Shown here piece by piece: positions 8,290 to 16,427 of a stretch of DNA of 41,128 nt. Within the stretch, counting starts at the first letter, position 1, and every line of letters starts with the position of its first letter. Source of the DNA: JBGCEZ01 sp045106735. Its GTDB lineage: Bacteria > Planctomycetota > Phycisphaerae > Phycisphaerales > SM1A02. Both the position numbers and the translations under genes were made by a program. Where the stretch lies: assembly GCA_045106735.1 (NCBI GenBank), contig JBGCEZ010000011.1, positions 1-41,128 on the forward strand, given 5' to 3'. The notes under the pieces are model-generated. The model saw only the letters and a list, made by a program, of their open reading frames with translations, ran no database searches and was not told where the DNA came from.

Positions 8290-10148
8290 CCGACGTACTC
8301 CGGGCTGCGCGGAACGTCGACCACACTGTGGCGATCGCCGGTTTCGCCAAGTCCATCGAGCGTGTTGAAGCCGTCAAGTTCCCATCGTCCGTCGATGACC
8401 ACGCGGTATCGGTGGCGGCCACTCGGCACCGGAATCAAGATCTCCTGCACACCTGCGTCGAGATTCCGCCGCATCACGTGCCGGTTCGGCGCCCATCCAT
8501 TGAAGTCGCCAACGACCGCAATGCGTTCACCGGCCTCGAGCGGTTGGGTGAACAGCACGCCGCGTTCGGTGAGGTGCACGCCGAGCAATCGCGCCGGCCG
8601 GCCTTCGGCGCCAGCTTCCAAAACGCTGGAGTGTTCGAGCATCGGATCGGCGGCCGCCAACGGACGAACGGGTGCCGCGACCCGGGAGGCCAGACGTTCG
8701 GTGCTCTGCGAGATCGCCTCAATCAGCTGGTTCGAATCCGCCTCGGCGGACGACGCATCGTGGCCGTTCGACGTGCCGTTTGTGGATCCGTTCGTGGATC
8801 CGTTTGTCGATCCATTGGTCGAGGCATGCGACGACCCGTTCGCGGAACCGTTGCGGGCGGCATCCCCGCGGTCGTTCGTTTGGTCGTTCGTTTGGCCGTT
8901 CGTTTGGCCGTTCGTTCGGCCGTTCTCCGACGCGTCGTGCGTCCCATTCGCGTGGACATTCGCCGATCCGTTGACCCGCCGGCTGGTCGCGTCGGTCGGA
9001 GCGTCGGTCGGAGCGTCGGCGGTGTCGGCGGCATCGAGTTCAGTCGTCTCGACTCGCAACGTCGCCCGCGGCACATCGACGCGGACGCTTCGCGGCCCAC
9101 GTTCGGTGTCATCGGCGGCGGGACTGACGGTTCCATTGCCCGGACGCGGCGGCGCGGTCCCGGGACGAATGTCGGGCTTTGCGCCGCGTCCAGCATCGGC
9201 ATCGCGGCCGGGGACGCTGCGGGGTGCGGCCGGCGCGCCGGGCGTCCGCTTCAGTCGATCGGCGAGCTCCTTGGCTCGGCTGCCCTGCCCCGTCGTCGGC
9301 GGCGGCATGCTGGCCCGGGCCCGTTCGATGGCGGCATTGGCCACGTCGGGCGCGACCTCGATCACCGGGGCCATCGTCGCGTTCTCGATGAGCCACTCGG
9401 CGAGCATTTCGTAGTCGCGGCACGCACCGCTCGAGCCGTCGTATTCGGTGATGGCCATGCCAAGAGCGGCGGCCTCACGGAGGGCTTCGTGGAAGCCAAC
9501 CTGCAGCGGCAGGATGAGGCCGGCGAAGGTCCGCTGGAGTTCGGCCAGGATGTCGCGGCTCAGGCGCGAATCGCTGCGGTGCAGCGTCGGCAGCATGTGG
9601 CAGGCGATCGGGCGGCGGATCCGTTCGATCACGCTCTGGATCGCGTTCCACTGCTCGCGGGCCCCGCGGTAGGCGAAGTAACTCGTCTCGACCGGCACCA
9701 GGACCTCGCGGGCGGACCGCATGGCCGAGTAGGTCAGGACGCTCAGGGTCGGCGGGCAGTCGATCAGGCACAGATCGTGCGTCGGGGCGTACTGATCCAG
9801 GAGTCGCTGGAGCCGCACATCGCGATCCGAGAGCGAGGCGAGGGCCCCACCCGGGGAGTCGATCCCCGCCAACGCGACCGTGCTCGGCATCAGGTCGATG
9901 CCGTGGGTCCCGCGGAACAGATACGTCCGAGGGTCAAAGGACTCGTCGATCGGCGTCACCAGGGCATCGGCCACACTGGCCTTGATGTTCTCCTGCGGCA
10001 CCCCGAGACCCAGGGCGCAATGGGATTGCGGATCCAGGTCCACCAAAAGGGTGCTGACGCCCCTGTTGGCGAAGACAGCAGCCAGGCTGACGGCGGTCGT
10101 CGTCTTGCCGCATCCGCCCTTCTGATTCACGATCGCGATCGTCCGCAC
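8286..10148 (-). CDS. ParA/MinD-type ATPase fused to a glycogen-binding (AMPK-beta/CBM48-like) domain
   Basis: The 620-residue product has a complete ParA domain at residues 1-265: deviant Walker A KGGCGKTTT (10-18), Walker A' LLVDLDPQ (34-41) and Walker B LCLIDCPP (126-133). Residues ~270-530 are a disordered linker rich in Asn, Gly, Ser, Thr and Asp, with NGST and NGQT repeats. Residues ~535-615 read IAVVGDFNGW (543-552), PSGRHRYRVVIDGRW (~575-589) and a Pro/Asn-containing end, the signature order of the AMPK-beta glycogen-binding domain/CBM48, including the two Trp expected to stack on alpha-glucan. An ATP-driven positioning protein with a glucan-binding tail suggests partitioning or localisation of glycogen or another polysaccharide; this is inference. 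I chose the GTG at 10148, with GAGGTG just upstream, because the product then begins directly at the ParA first strand; a TTG at 10226 has no ribosome site. There is no ParB gene nearby. Confidence 0.88.
   Translation of the reverse strand: MRTIAIVNQKGGCGKTTTAVSLAAVFANRGVSTLLVDLDPQSHCALGLGVPQENIKASVADALVTPIDESFDPRTYLFRGTHGIDLMPSTVALAGIDSPGGALASLSDRDVRLQRLLDQYAPTHDLCLIDCPPTLSVLTYSAMRSAREVLVPVETSYFAYRGAREQWNAIQSVIERIRRPIACHMLPTLHRSDSRLSRDILAELQRTFAGLILPLQVGFHEALREAAALGMAITEYDGSSGACRDYEMLAEWLIENATMAPVIEVAPDVANAAIERARASMPPPTTGQGSRAKELADRLKRTPGAPAAPRSVPGRDADAGRGAKPDIRPGTAPPRPGNGTVSPAADDTERGPRSVRVDVPRATLRVETTELDAADTADAPTDAPTDATSRRVNGSANVHANGTHDASENGRTNGQTNGQTNDQTNDRGDAARNGSANGSSHASTNGSTNGSTNGSTNGTSNGHDASSAEADSNQLIEAISQSTERLASRVAAPVRPLAAADPMLEHSSVLEAGAEGRPARLLGVHLTERGVLFTQPLEAGERIAVVGDFNGWAPNRHVMRRNLDAGVQEILIPVPSGRHRYRVVIDGRWELDGFNTLDGLGETGDRHSVVDVPRSPEYVG
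8776..8823. repeat. 12-bp tandem repeat coding for NGST units
   Basis: Four 12-bp units, consensus CCGTTTGTGGAT on the plus strand, encode the NGST repeats of the ParA-CBM linker on the minus strand. The last copy is diverged. Confidence 0.8.
8873..8926. repeat. 12-bp tandem repeat coding for NGQT/NDQT units
   Basis: Four and a half 12-bp units, consensus CGTTCGTTTGGC on the plus strand, encode NGQT/NDQT repeats in the ParA-CBM linker. The unit is similar in composition to the intergenic 12-bp array at 2466-2525. Confidence 0.8.
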
Positions 10149-10232
10149 CGAGCACCTCGCATCCAACGGCGTGAAAACGCGGCCCCCCGAGTTCCGTTCG
10201 GGTAGGCCGACGTTCAAGTTGGTCAATGGGGA

Positions 10233-12041
10233 TTATCGGGAGTCTGGGGAAGCCTGCTTGAATACGCGGCCTTTTGGCACGACCAGAATCGTCCAGACCC
10301 CCCAATTGGTCCCGATCAGGCGCCGATCCGGGCCTGGGAAACCGCCCAGATTGCCAGCTGCGGCCGATTCTGGCGAGCCTGGAGCGCCCGCGACCCGAAC
10401 AGATTCGTCCGGCCGGGTTGGGCCGGCCAGGACCTCGATGCGCTCGATCCGGGGGTCCAGCCGAAGCCACGTGGGCAAATCGAGGCCGCCCGGGCGCTGG
10501 CTGGCGTGGCCCGCGGCGGCCGGCCCGTGGCCAAACCAGGCTTCGAGCGAGTCGGCGTGGACAAGGATGTGGGGCTGCCCGGCCGCGACGAGGGCGGCGT
10601 GGCGTCCGAGGTCGAGGTCTGGCACCCGGCCAAGCCGCACGGCGAGCGAGGGTTCAGCCGACCCGAGCGTGATGATCGGGAGGCCGGAGCGTTCGGCCTC
10701 GGTCATCGCCGCCCGGACGGCCGCGGCGAGATGCGGGCCGGCGGCGGCGGGAATCCCGTTCGACGGCCGCCGGGCGTGGACGGCGGCGGCGGCCAGGAGC
10801 GCCGCGGCGAGCGCCGGCACCAGCCATGGCGTGCGAACATGCCAGCGGCGATCACCGGAGGTCAGCCACGCCGCGGCGATCAGCGACGCGGCGGGCAGGC
10901 ACGGCGCGAGGTAGTCGGCCCGCTTCCCCGCACCCAGGGTGAACACGGCAATCGTGGCCACGATCAGCGCCAGGCCCATGGTGGTCGCGATCCGTCCCGC
11001 ACGATTCGACCGAACCGGACGCCGCGCCCAGCCAGGCCGCAGGTGCAGGGCGAGCGCGGCCAGCAGCACCAGGCTCCAGGGAGCGTGCCGGGCCAGAAGG
11101 TACGCGGGCAGGTGCCCGGCCGTCGTCAGAAGGCGAATCGGCCCGGCATCCCGGGTTTCCGGCATCGCCCCCCGCATGCGATCGAAGACTTCTCCGCCGG
11201 CCACGTCCCGGACCACGGCGGTCAGGTCGACGGCGGCCGCCGCATTCCACCAGATGGCGAAGGGAAGCAGGATCGCCGCGAGCGTTGCCGGCCCGCCAAG
11301 GCCGAACGGCGAGGGCCAGGTGGCCCGCCGCACCAGCCAAGCTCCGGCCGGCGCCGCGACGATCAGCGGCAGCGCCGCCGGGCCCTTGGCCAGCGTCGAG
11401 GCCGCGGCGGCGCCGACGTACGTCCCCCACTGGAGCCACCGGCGACGGCTCGTCCGTCCCAATTCGCCCGCCCGCGGCCGCTCGACCACCATGATGGTGG
11501 CAGCCAGCCACCCCACGGTGATGGCCGCGGTCAGCACCATGTCCGGCCGGGCCAGCACCAGCGTCCGTCCGGCGAGCGGGCTGCTGATCCACAAGATGAC
11601 CGCGACCGCCCCGGTGTCGGCGGCTGCCCGCGGCCACCACCGGCGACCCGCCCACCACAGGGCGGCGACGGTGAGCAGCACGGCGCCGAGGCTTGGAATC
11701 AGGTGCACGACGCGGCCGCTCGGCCCGAGCACCGCCACGGCCGGGGCGGCCAGCCACGGCACGAGCGGCGGCTTGGTCGCCGGGTGCCCCTCGGCGTCAA
11801 AGGGAAGAATCCATCGGCCGTTCGCGACCATGTCGACCGCGTAGGCCATGGTGCGCGGCTGGGCGTGGTCCCACAGATCGTCGGGCCCGGCGAGCCGAAG
11901 CCCGATCGCGAGCACCACCAGACCCGCGGCCAGGATGCCGTCGCGGCGCCAGGCTCGGCCTCGGCGCGGTCCCCGATGGGGCCCCCGTGGCACGCACCCC
12001 GCCTGCCCCTGCGCCGCGCCCGAGCCGGGCCGCCCGCTCAC
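10233..12041 (-). CDS. GT-C fold glycosyltransferase (ArnT/PMT-like), polytopic membrane protein
   Basis: The 602-residue product has about ten or more hydrophobic helices in its first ~440 residues and a soluble C-terminal domain. Just after helix 1 it reads LRLAGPDDLWDHAQPRTMAYAV and then PATKPPLVPWLAA, the acidic first loop and the KPPL motif that identify ArnT/dolichyl-mannosyltransferase-like (GT39/GT83, PMT_2) enzymes using polyprenyl-phosphate sugars. ARPDMVLTAAIT and TLAKGPAALPLIVAAPAG fit the same family. It would act at the outer face of the cytoplasmic membrane to glycosylate a lipid or protein; the acceptor is unknown. The GTG start overlaps the aroB stop (GTGA), so the genes are translationally coupled. 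The 84-nt gap to the ParA-CBM gene is compatible with one transcript. Confidence 0.85.
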   Translation of the reverse strand: MSGRPGSGAAQGQAGCVPRGPHRGPRRGRAWRRDGILAAGLVVLAIGLRLAGPDDLWDHAQPRTMAYAVDMVANGRWILPFDAEGHPATKPPLVPWLAAPAVAVLGPSGRVVHLIPSLGAVLLTVAALWWAGRRWWPRAAADTGAVAVILWISSPLAGRTLVLARPDMVLTAAITVGWLAATIMVVERPRAGELGRTSRRRWLQWGTYVGAAAASTLAKGPAALPLIVAAPAGAWLVRRATWPSPFGLGGPATLAAILLPFAIWWNAAAAVDLTAVVRDVAGGEVFDRMRGAMPETRDAGPIRLLTTAGHLPAYLLARHAPWSLVLLAALALHLRPGWARRPVRSNRAGRIATTMGLALIVATIAVFTLGAGKRADYLAPCLPAASLIAAAWLTSGDRRWHVRTPWLVPALAAALLAAAAVHARRPSNGIPAAAGPHLAAAVRAAMTEAERSGLPIITLGSAEPSLAVRLGRVPDLDLGRHAALVAAGQPHILVHADSLEAWFGHGPAAAGHASQRPGGLDLPTWLRLDPRIERIEVLAGPTRPDESVRVAGAPGSPESAAAGNLGGFPGPDRRLIGTNWGVWTILVVPKGRVFKQASPDSR

Positions 12042-13168
12042 GCCCCGGCGCCGACCGCCGCCCAGGCCCGTTGGACCATCGCCGGGTCGGCCGCTTCGAT
12101 CGTGCACGTGCCGGCAGGACCGGCCACGACCAATCGCACCGCCCCGGCGTCCACCTTCTTGTCGTGCAACATCAATCCGCAGAGCCGGTCCACCGGCCAA
12201 TCCGCCGCGGGCGCCGGCAGCGACGCTGGCAGACCGAGCACTTCCAGGCGGCGGCGCAGTGCGTCGACATCGTCCAACCCGATGCGGCCGAGGTGGGCCG
12301 CGACGTCGGCCGCCGCGACCAAGCCGATCGCCACCGCCTCGCCGTGGGTCAGTTTGCCGCCGGCAATTGCCTCGACCGCGTGGGCGAAGGTGTGCCCCAG
12401 GTTCAGGTGCGCCCGGATGCCGGCTTCCCGTTCATCTTGGACGACGACGTCGATCTTGATGCGCGCGGCCCGGGCGACCAGCCGGCTGCACGCGTCCGGC
12501 TGACGGTCGAGCAGCGCGGTGGCGTCGGCTTCGATCATCTCCAGCAACGCGGGGGAGGCGATCAGCCCGTGCTTGATGCACTCGCCAAAGCCCGAGCGGA
12601 ACGTCCGATCGTCGAGCGTGGCCAAGGTCAGCGGATCGGCAACGATGTGCGAGGGCGGCCAAAACGCGCCGACCATGTTCTTGCCGAGGCCGCCGCCCGG
12701 CAGCGGCAGATTCACGCCGGTCTTGCCGCCAATGGACGCATCAACCATGGCCAGAAGCGTTGTGGGCACCTGCACGACGGGGACCCCGCGAAGCCAGGTC
12801 GCAGCTGCGTACCCGGCCACGTCGCCGGTGATGCCGCCGCCGATCGCGACGACCGGGGTGCGGCGTTCGACGCGGGCTTCGGCGAAGGCGTCGTAGAGGA
12901 ACGCGACGGTATCGAGCGACTTGGCCGCTTCGGTCGCGACGATCGTGGTGCGGTCGACGGCGATGCCGGCGGCGATGAGCCCGTCGATGGCGCGGGCGGC
13001 GTGATCCTCGGACACGTTGGCGTCGGCCACGACGAAGACCCGGCCGGCGGCCCGCAGCGGTGGAACGAGATGCGCAAGGTGCGCGATCGCCCCCGGGCCG
13101 ACGTGCACGGTGCACGGACCGCGGGCGGTGTCGAACGTCATGGAATCGGGGGCAGCGTGTGCGTTCAC
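12038..13168 (-). CDS. aroB: 3-dehydroquinate synthase
   Basis: This enzyme converts DAHP to 3-dehydroquinate, the second step of the shikimate pathway, using NAD and a divalent metal. The sequence shows the diagnostic segments in order: GGGITGDVAGYAAATWLRG, QVPTTLLAMVDASIGGKTGVN, GLGKNMVGAFWPP, RSGFGECIKHG (first metal ligand region), LNLGHTFAHAVEA and LTHGEAVAIGL (His ligands), and MLHDKKVDAGAVRLV. Length (376 aa) is normal. The GTG at 13168 overlaps the upstream stop in a GTGA; an ATG nine codons later (13141) is the alternative start but has no visible Shine-Dalgarno. No other shikimate genes are in the window, so aroB sits alone among envelope genes. Confidence 0.95.
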   Translation of the reverse strand: MNAHAAPDSMTFDTARGPCTVHVGPGAIAHLAHLVPPLRAAGRVFVVADANVSEDHAARAIDGLIAAGIAVDRTTIVATEAAKSLDTVAFLYDAFAEARVERRTPVVAIGGGITGDVAGYAAATWLRGVPVVQVPTTLLAMVDASIGGKTGVNLPLPGGGLGKNMVGAFWPPSHIVADPLTLATLDDRTFRSGFGECIKHGLIASPALLEMIEADATALLDRQPDACSRLVARAARIKIDVVVQDEREAGIRAHLNLGHTFAHAVEAIAGGKLTHGEAVAIGLVAAADVAAHLGRIGLDDVDALRRRLEVLGLPASLPAPAADWPVDRLCGLMLHDKKVDAGAVRLVVAGPAGTCTIEAADPAMVQRAWAAVGAGA

Positions 13169-14433
13169 GTGGGCGGTTCCGTCGGAGGTTGGGCCATGGT
13201 ACGCGTGCTCGCCGGGTCGGTCGGCGGCGGAGCGCCCGCGGCGGTTGCCGTGGTTGCCGCGGTTGCCGCGGCCGGATCGCGGGACGTGGCCAGCGCGGCG
13301 AGCGCCCGCGCCCGTTCGTCGGCCGACGGCGGCGGGTGGCCGCGGCGACCAACACCACGTCCTCCAGCAGAGACTCCATCCCGGACGACCGCCAAAGCAT
13401 CGACTGATGGTCGGTCCCCCGCCCCGGCCCGGCCGGCTGGCCGCCGTTCGAGGTCGCCCCCGACGGGCCGCCGGCCGCGTGGCCCCCGCCGCCCACGCGA
13501 GTCCGCCATCTTCGCACGACGGACCGCACGCCGAGCGAGCAGGAGCCCCGCTCCCATGACGACCAGAAGCCCGGCGATGGCCGCGGATTCCGACGTCAGA
13601 CCCGCCCCGGGATCCGCCGCACCGCGGCCACGAACCGCGCCCGGGGCGGCGACGATGCGCGGGTAGCGCATCGCTTGGCCGCGCCGATCCACCACCTGCA
13701 GGCGATCCAAGAGCCGGCCGTCGATCACGACGCGGCGCCCGGCAGCAAATGGCGGCGGCGAACGAATCACGACCGCAACCGGCCCGTCGCTCGCCCGCAC
13801 GAACCATTCTTCGGCCGCGCGGGCCGCGTCGCCCGCGTCCCCGGCCGGCGCCCGTTGCTCAAGTCGCCCGGCGACGCGCACCGCTCGTCCACGCCAGGCC
13901 TCGGGATCGGCGAGGACGGCCGCCACGTCGAGCGGGACCGGAACATCGCCGGCCGAGCTCGCGGGTACGTCGAGATCGTCGGCCACCAAGTGCCAGGCCT
14001 CGCCCAGTCGGTCGCGATCGTCGGCCATGGCCCCGAGGGCGACGCGGGCGGCCCGGCTGAGGGGCGGGACGCGCGGGCTCGTTTCGATCGGCGCGGCGTC
14101 CGGCTCGGTCCCCGGAGCCGGGAGTGCAGTGAGCACGGGACCCATCGAGGGATTGCCCGCACGCACCCGAGGACCCGGCTGCCCAGCGGCACGCTGGATC
14201 GCTGTGTTCGCTGTGTTCGCCGAGCTTGCCGAGTTCGCCGAGTTCGCCGAGTTCGCCGCCCGGGCGGCCGGCGACGGCGGCCCCACGTCCGTCCCGCACG
14301 CCACAGAAGCCCAGGCGGGAGCGGACGTTCCGATCGCCGCCAAGGCGATGAAGGCCCACCGAACGCCGCCGGCTCGCCACCGCGCCCGACGGAATGCGGG
14401 CCCGCTTCGGACGTGTTGTTCGTTGCCCGCCAT
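13165..14433 (-). CDS. Exported membrane protein with a possible OB-fold domain, unknown function
   Basis: The 422-residue product has an N-terminal signal peptide or anchor (WAFIALAAIGTSAPAWAS) followed by an Asn-Ser-Ala repeat tract. From about residue 150 to 275 comes a domain with VAAVLADPEAWRGRAVRVAGRLEQ, ASDGPVAVVIRSPPPFAAGRRVVIDGRLLDRL and AMRYPRIVAAPG, a strand pattern that looks like an OB-fold (compare the 'DxxRxxGxRVRVxGxL' type); no named family is certain. A membrane helix (AAIAGLLVVMGAGLLLARRA) precedes a basic, then Ala/Thr-rich cytoplasmic tail. The ATG at 14433 has GGGAG 8 nt upstream. An in-frame ATG at 14475 is the alternative. It heads the run OB-fold protein - aroB - GT-C glycosyltransferase. 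Confidence 0.7.
   Translation of the reverse strand: MAGNEQHVRSGPAFRRARWRAGGVRWAFIALAAIGTSAPAWASVACGTDVGPPSPAARAANSANSANSASSANTANTAIQRAAGQPGPRVRAGNPSMGPVLTALPAPGTEPDAAPIETSPRVPPLSRAARVALGAMADDRDRLGEAWHLVADDLDVPASSAGDVPVPLDVAAVLADPEAWRGRAVRVAGRLEQRAPAGDAGDAARAAEEWFVRASDGPVAVVIRSPPPFAAGRRVVIDGRLLDRLQVVDRRGQAMRYPRIVAAPGAVRGRGAADPGAGLTSESAAIAGLLVVMGAGLLLARRAVRRAKMADSRGRRGPRGRRPVGGDLERRPAGRAGAGDRPSVDALAVVRDGVSAGGRGVGRRGHPPPSADERARALAALATSRDPAAATAATTATAAGAPPPTDPASTRTMAQPPTEPPT
14201..14254. repeat. 9-bp tandem repeat inside a coding region
   Basis: Six 9-bp units, from GCTGTGTTC to GCCGAGTTC, encode the Asn-Ser-Ala / Asn-Thr-Ala repeat near the N-terminus of the OB-fold-like membrane protein on the minus strand. 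Confidence 0.85.
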
Positions 14434-14639
14434 GCCTGCTGCTCCCGCCGGAAGCGTACTCGCCTCGGTCGGCATTCGACCCGCCGCCCGCCAATCCGCC
14501 GGAGCTCCGCCAACGTTTCCGGACGGCCGACGACAGGAAACTTCACCGCCGGCGACGGATTCCCGAATCGACCACTGTGCGCGCACGGCCGCGGCCTCTA
14601 TGCTCCGGCGGTCCAGCCGCCCGCCCTTCTGCGTCCCCC

Positions 14640-15032
14640 ATGGCCAGAAGCACTTCCCGCGGGTTCGGCGCGGAGCCGTTCGTGCCTTCAACGATCACGC
14701 CGTTGCCCTCGGGTCCCACCGTCGACCCTCGCCCCGCTGTTTCGCCGGCCGCGACTTCCGCGCCGTCGATCATGCGTTTCGAGTCGGGCGTTCAAGGCGT
14801 GCTGCCGATTCGCCCGCGGCGCGCCGAACCGTCAGACTCCGTCGATGCCGCGGCCGTCGTTTCCGCGACGACCGATCGTGCGACGACCGATCTCGACACG
14901 ACCGATCCGACCGCCTGCTGCCCGGCGCGAACCGCGCCGTGTCCACGCAACGTCCAACCTGGCGACGTCTGGTGCCCCACGTGCGATGGCCTGATGTCGG
15001 GCTGCCACACGATGCGATTGCGCGGCGGCTGA
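14640..15032 (+). CDS. Possible small Cys-rich (zinc-ribbon-like) protein
   Basis: A 130-codon frame begins ATG at 14640, divergent from the membrane-protein gene. The codon third positions are GC-biased as in neighbouring genes. The middle holds an acidic Thr-Thr-Asp repeat (TTDRATTDLDTTDP), and the C-terminus is Cys-rich: CCPARTAPCPRNV followed by DVWCPTCDGLMSGC, a CPTC knuckle that could bind zinc. The Cys clustering argues for a real gene. There is no clear ribosome site, and I recognise no family. If it is not coding, the 14434-15228 interval holds only promoters and the terminator at 15155. Confidence 0.4.
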   Translation: MARSTSRGFGAEPFVPSTITPLPSGPTVDPRPAVSPAATSAPSIMRFESGVQGVLPIRPRRAEPSDSVDAAAVVSATTDRATTDLDTTDPTACCPARTAPCPRNVQPGDVWCPTCDGLMSGCHTMRLRGG

Positions 15033-15154
15033 GTTCTTCCGCGGTCGACCGTCGGCACGTGCTCGAGTCGCCCTGCCTCGCCCTGCCCCGACCAGACCAG
15101 ACGCAAGCCACTCAATCCCAACCGAAGTCAACCCTCGTCGACCCGCCAATGACA

Positions 15155-15189
15155 ACGCGGGAGCATGGCCGTGCGCCACGCTCCCGCGT
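15155..15189. terminator. Hairpin between convergent genes
   Basis: A 10-bp stem ACGCGGGAGC / GCTCCCGCGT with a 15-nt loop lies about 40 nt downstream of the stop at 15229 (minus strand). There is no long T run on either side. It most likely ends transcription of the outer-membrane protein gene. Confidence 0.5.
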
Positions 15190-15228
15190 CAGTTTCATGC
15201 GTCGCCGGGCGGCCGAAGCCGCACGAAC

Positions 15229-16077
15229 TTAGAACTCAAACGAGAGACCGAAGGTCACCCGGTAGTCGTTCTTCTCGTTCGGCGCGGGGATCTCGGACTG
15301 ATGCTCGTGCTCGAGGCCAGCGTTGAAGCTCATGTTGAGCTCTTCGTCCAGCAGGATCGAGATGCCGGCGTGCGAGATCGTGCGGAACTCGCCGATGTCG
15401 CCGAGGTCGGGATAGAGCGTCGAATCCGCGGTGAACTCGGTGTTCTCGCTCAGCTTGTGACGGAAGTCAAAGCCGATCAAACCCTCGGGCTTGAAGTCGT
15501 CGTCCGGACCGTTGAACTCGTGCGAGCCACCGATACCGATGCGGCCGATGAACGTGGTTTCGTCGGTGTCGACGAAGGTGTAGCCGAAACCGGCGGCGAC
15601 CGAGACGCGGTGCTCCCACGACTGGAACTCGTCGTACTCGTAGCGGCCCTGGGCGAAGATCGACCAGGGGCTGTCGGGCATGAACCACTCGTTGCGAATG
15701 CCGGCGGTGAACTCGTTGTCGGTGCGGTCACCGTCGGACGCACCGTAGAAGTAGCCGGCGTCGATCGTGGTCTTCTCGTCGCCACGATCCTGCACGGTGG
15801 CGAACGTGACGAACACGTCCTGGGTGTCGGTGTTGCCGAACGAACCCGAACCACCGGCGACGACCTTGCTCTCCCACGCGGGGGCGCCCATCGGCTCGCC
15901 GTCCTGCATGGTGGCGAGCATGATCCCGTCGAGATCGGCGGCGACCGCGGCCCCCGCGTCTCCGTGATCCTGGAGGGTGAGCGAGTCCGCGTCGAGCGGG
16001 CAGTTGGCCGCGGCAAGGCTCGCGGGTCCGGCGATGGCCAGGGTCAGAGCGACCCCAGTGGTGCGACGATGAAGCAT
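15229..16077 (-). CDS. Outer-membrane beta-barrel protein (DUF481-like)
   Basis: The 282-residue product has a clear signal peptide (LHRRTTGVALTLAIAGPASLAAA) and then amphipathic strands with alternating hydrophobic residues ending in the terminal Phe signature FGLSFEF of Bam-inserted barrels. Segments such as FTAGIRNEWFMPDSPWSIFAQGRYEYDEF, WEHRVSVAAGFGYTFVDTDETTFIGRIGIG and TEFTADSTLYPD match the DUF481 family of putative salt-induced outer-membrane proteins. Two start codons are possible: the ATG at 16077 sits 9 nt from an AGGAG, the ATG at 16083 only 3 nt, so 16077 is preferred. Monocistronic, divergent from the kinase operon. Confidence 0.82.
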   Translation of the reverse strand: MLHRRTTGVALTLAIAGPASLAAANCPLDADSLTLQDHGDAGAAVAADLDGIMLATMQDGEPMGAPAWESKVVAGGSGSFGNTDTQDVFVTFATVQDRGDEKTTIDAGYFYGASDGDRTDNEFTAGIRNEWFMPDSPWSIFAQGRYEYDEFQSWEHRVSVAAGFGYTFVDTDETTFIGRIGIGGSHEFNGPDDDFKPEGLIGFDFRHKLSENTEFTADSTLYPDLGDIGEFRTISHAGISILLDEELNMSFNAGLEHEHQSEIPAPNEKNDYRVTFGLSFEF

Positions 16078-16083
16078 GTCCAT

Positions 16084-16414
16084 GAGCTCCTGAGTGTGGG
16101 GCGAAACCGGCGTGGGCGGATCCGGAGCATTCCGGCAATTGAGGGGCCGCTCCGCCGAGTGTTCGTCCGCATGGCCGAGGAACCGTTCCCCTGGGCAGGG
16201 CCGGACCGGCGGCGTCGATGATTGAGACTTCGGGGCAGCGGGAGCCGCGTGTGGCCCCCCACTCGTCCCGAGACCTCCGCACGATGCGGGGCCGCGGAGT
16301 GTACTGAGCGAACCCGCCGCGCGGGCGGCGACCGGCGAAGTGGCGATTCCAGTCCAATCGGCCCAGAAGACGTCGCCCCCCACAAGTTGCACATGGCGCC
16401 GGGCCGACCCCGCG
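16084..16414. other. Divergent intergenic region
   Basis: This region separates the outer-membrane protein gene (minus) from the two-component operon (plus). No ORF with coding character is visible. It must contain the minus-strand promoter; no good -35/-10 pair stands out. Confidence 0.4.
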
Positions 16415-16420
16415 TACAGT
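16415..16420 (+). promoter_or_regulatory. -10-like TACAGT for a possibly leaderless transcript
   Basis: TACAGT ends 7 nt before the ATG at 16428 and no Shine-Dalgarno is present, so transcription could start at or next to the start codon. Confidence 0.4.
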
Positions 16421-16427
16421 GGTGCAC

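Noticed and set aside
8776..8926. CRISPR-like array
   Set aside because: Units are 12 bp, contiguous and in frame, with no spacers and no cas genes.
10506..12503. Long plus-strand frame opposite the GT-C transferase and aroB
   Set aside because: It crosses two genes with clear family motifs and reads as Arg/Gly-rich shadow protein.
14770..15111. Minus-strand small ORF opposite the Cys-rich frame
   Set aside because: Its composition is Arg/Ser-rich without motif and it has no ribosome site; it looks like a shadow.
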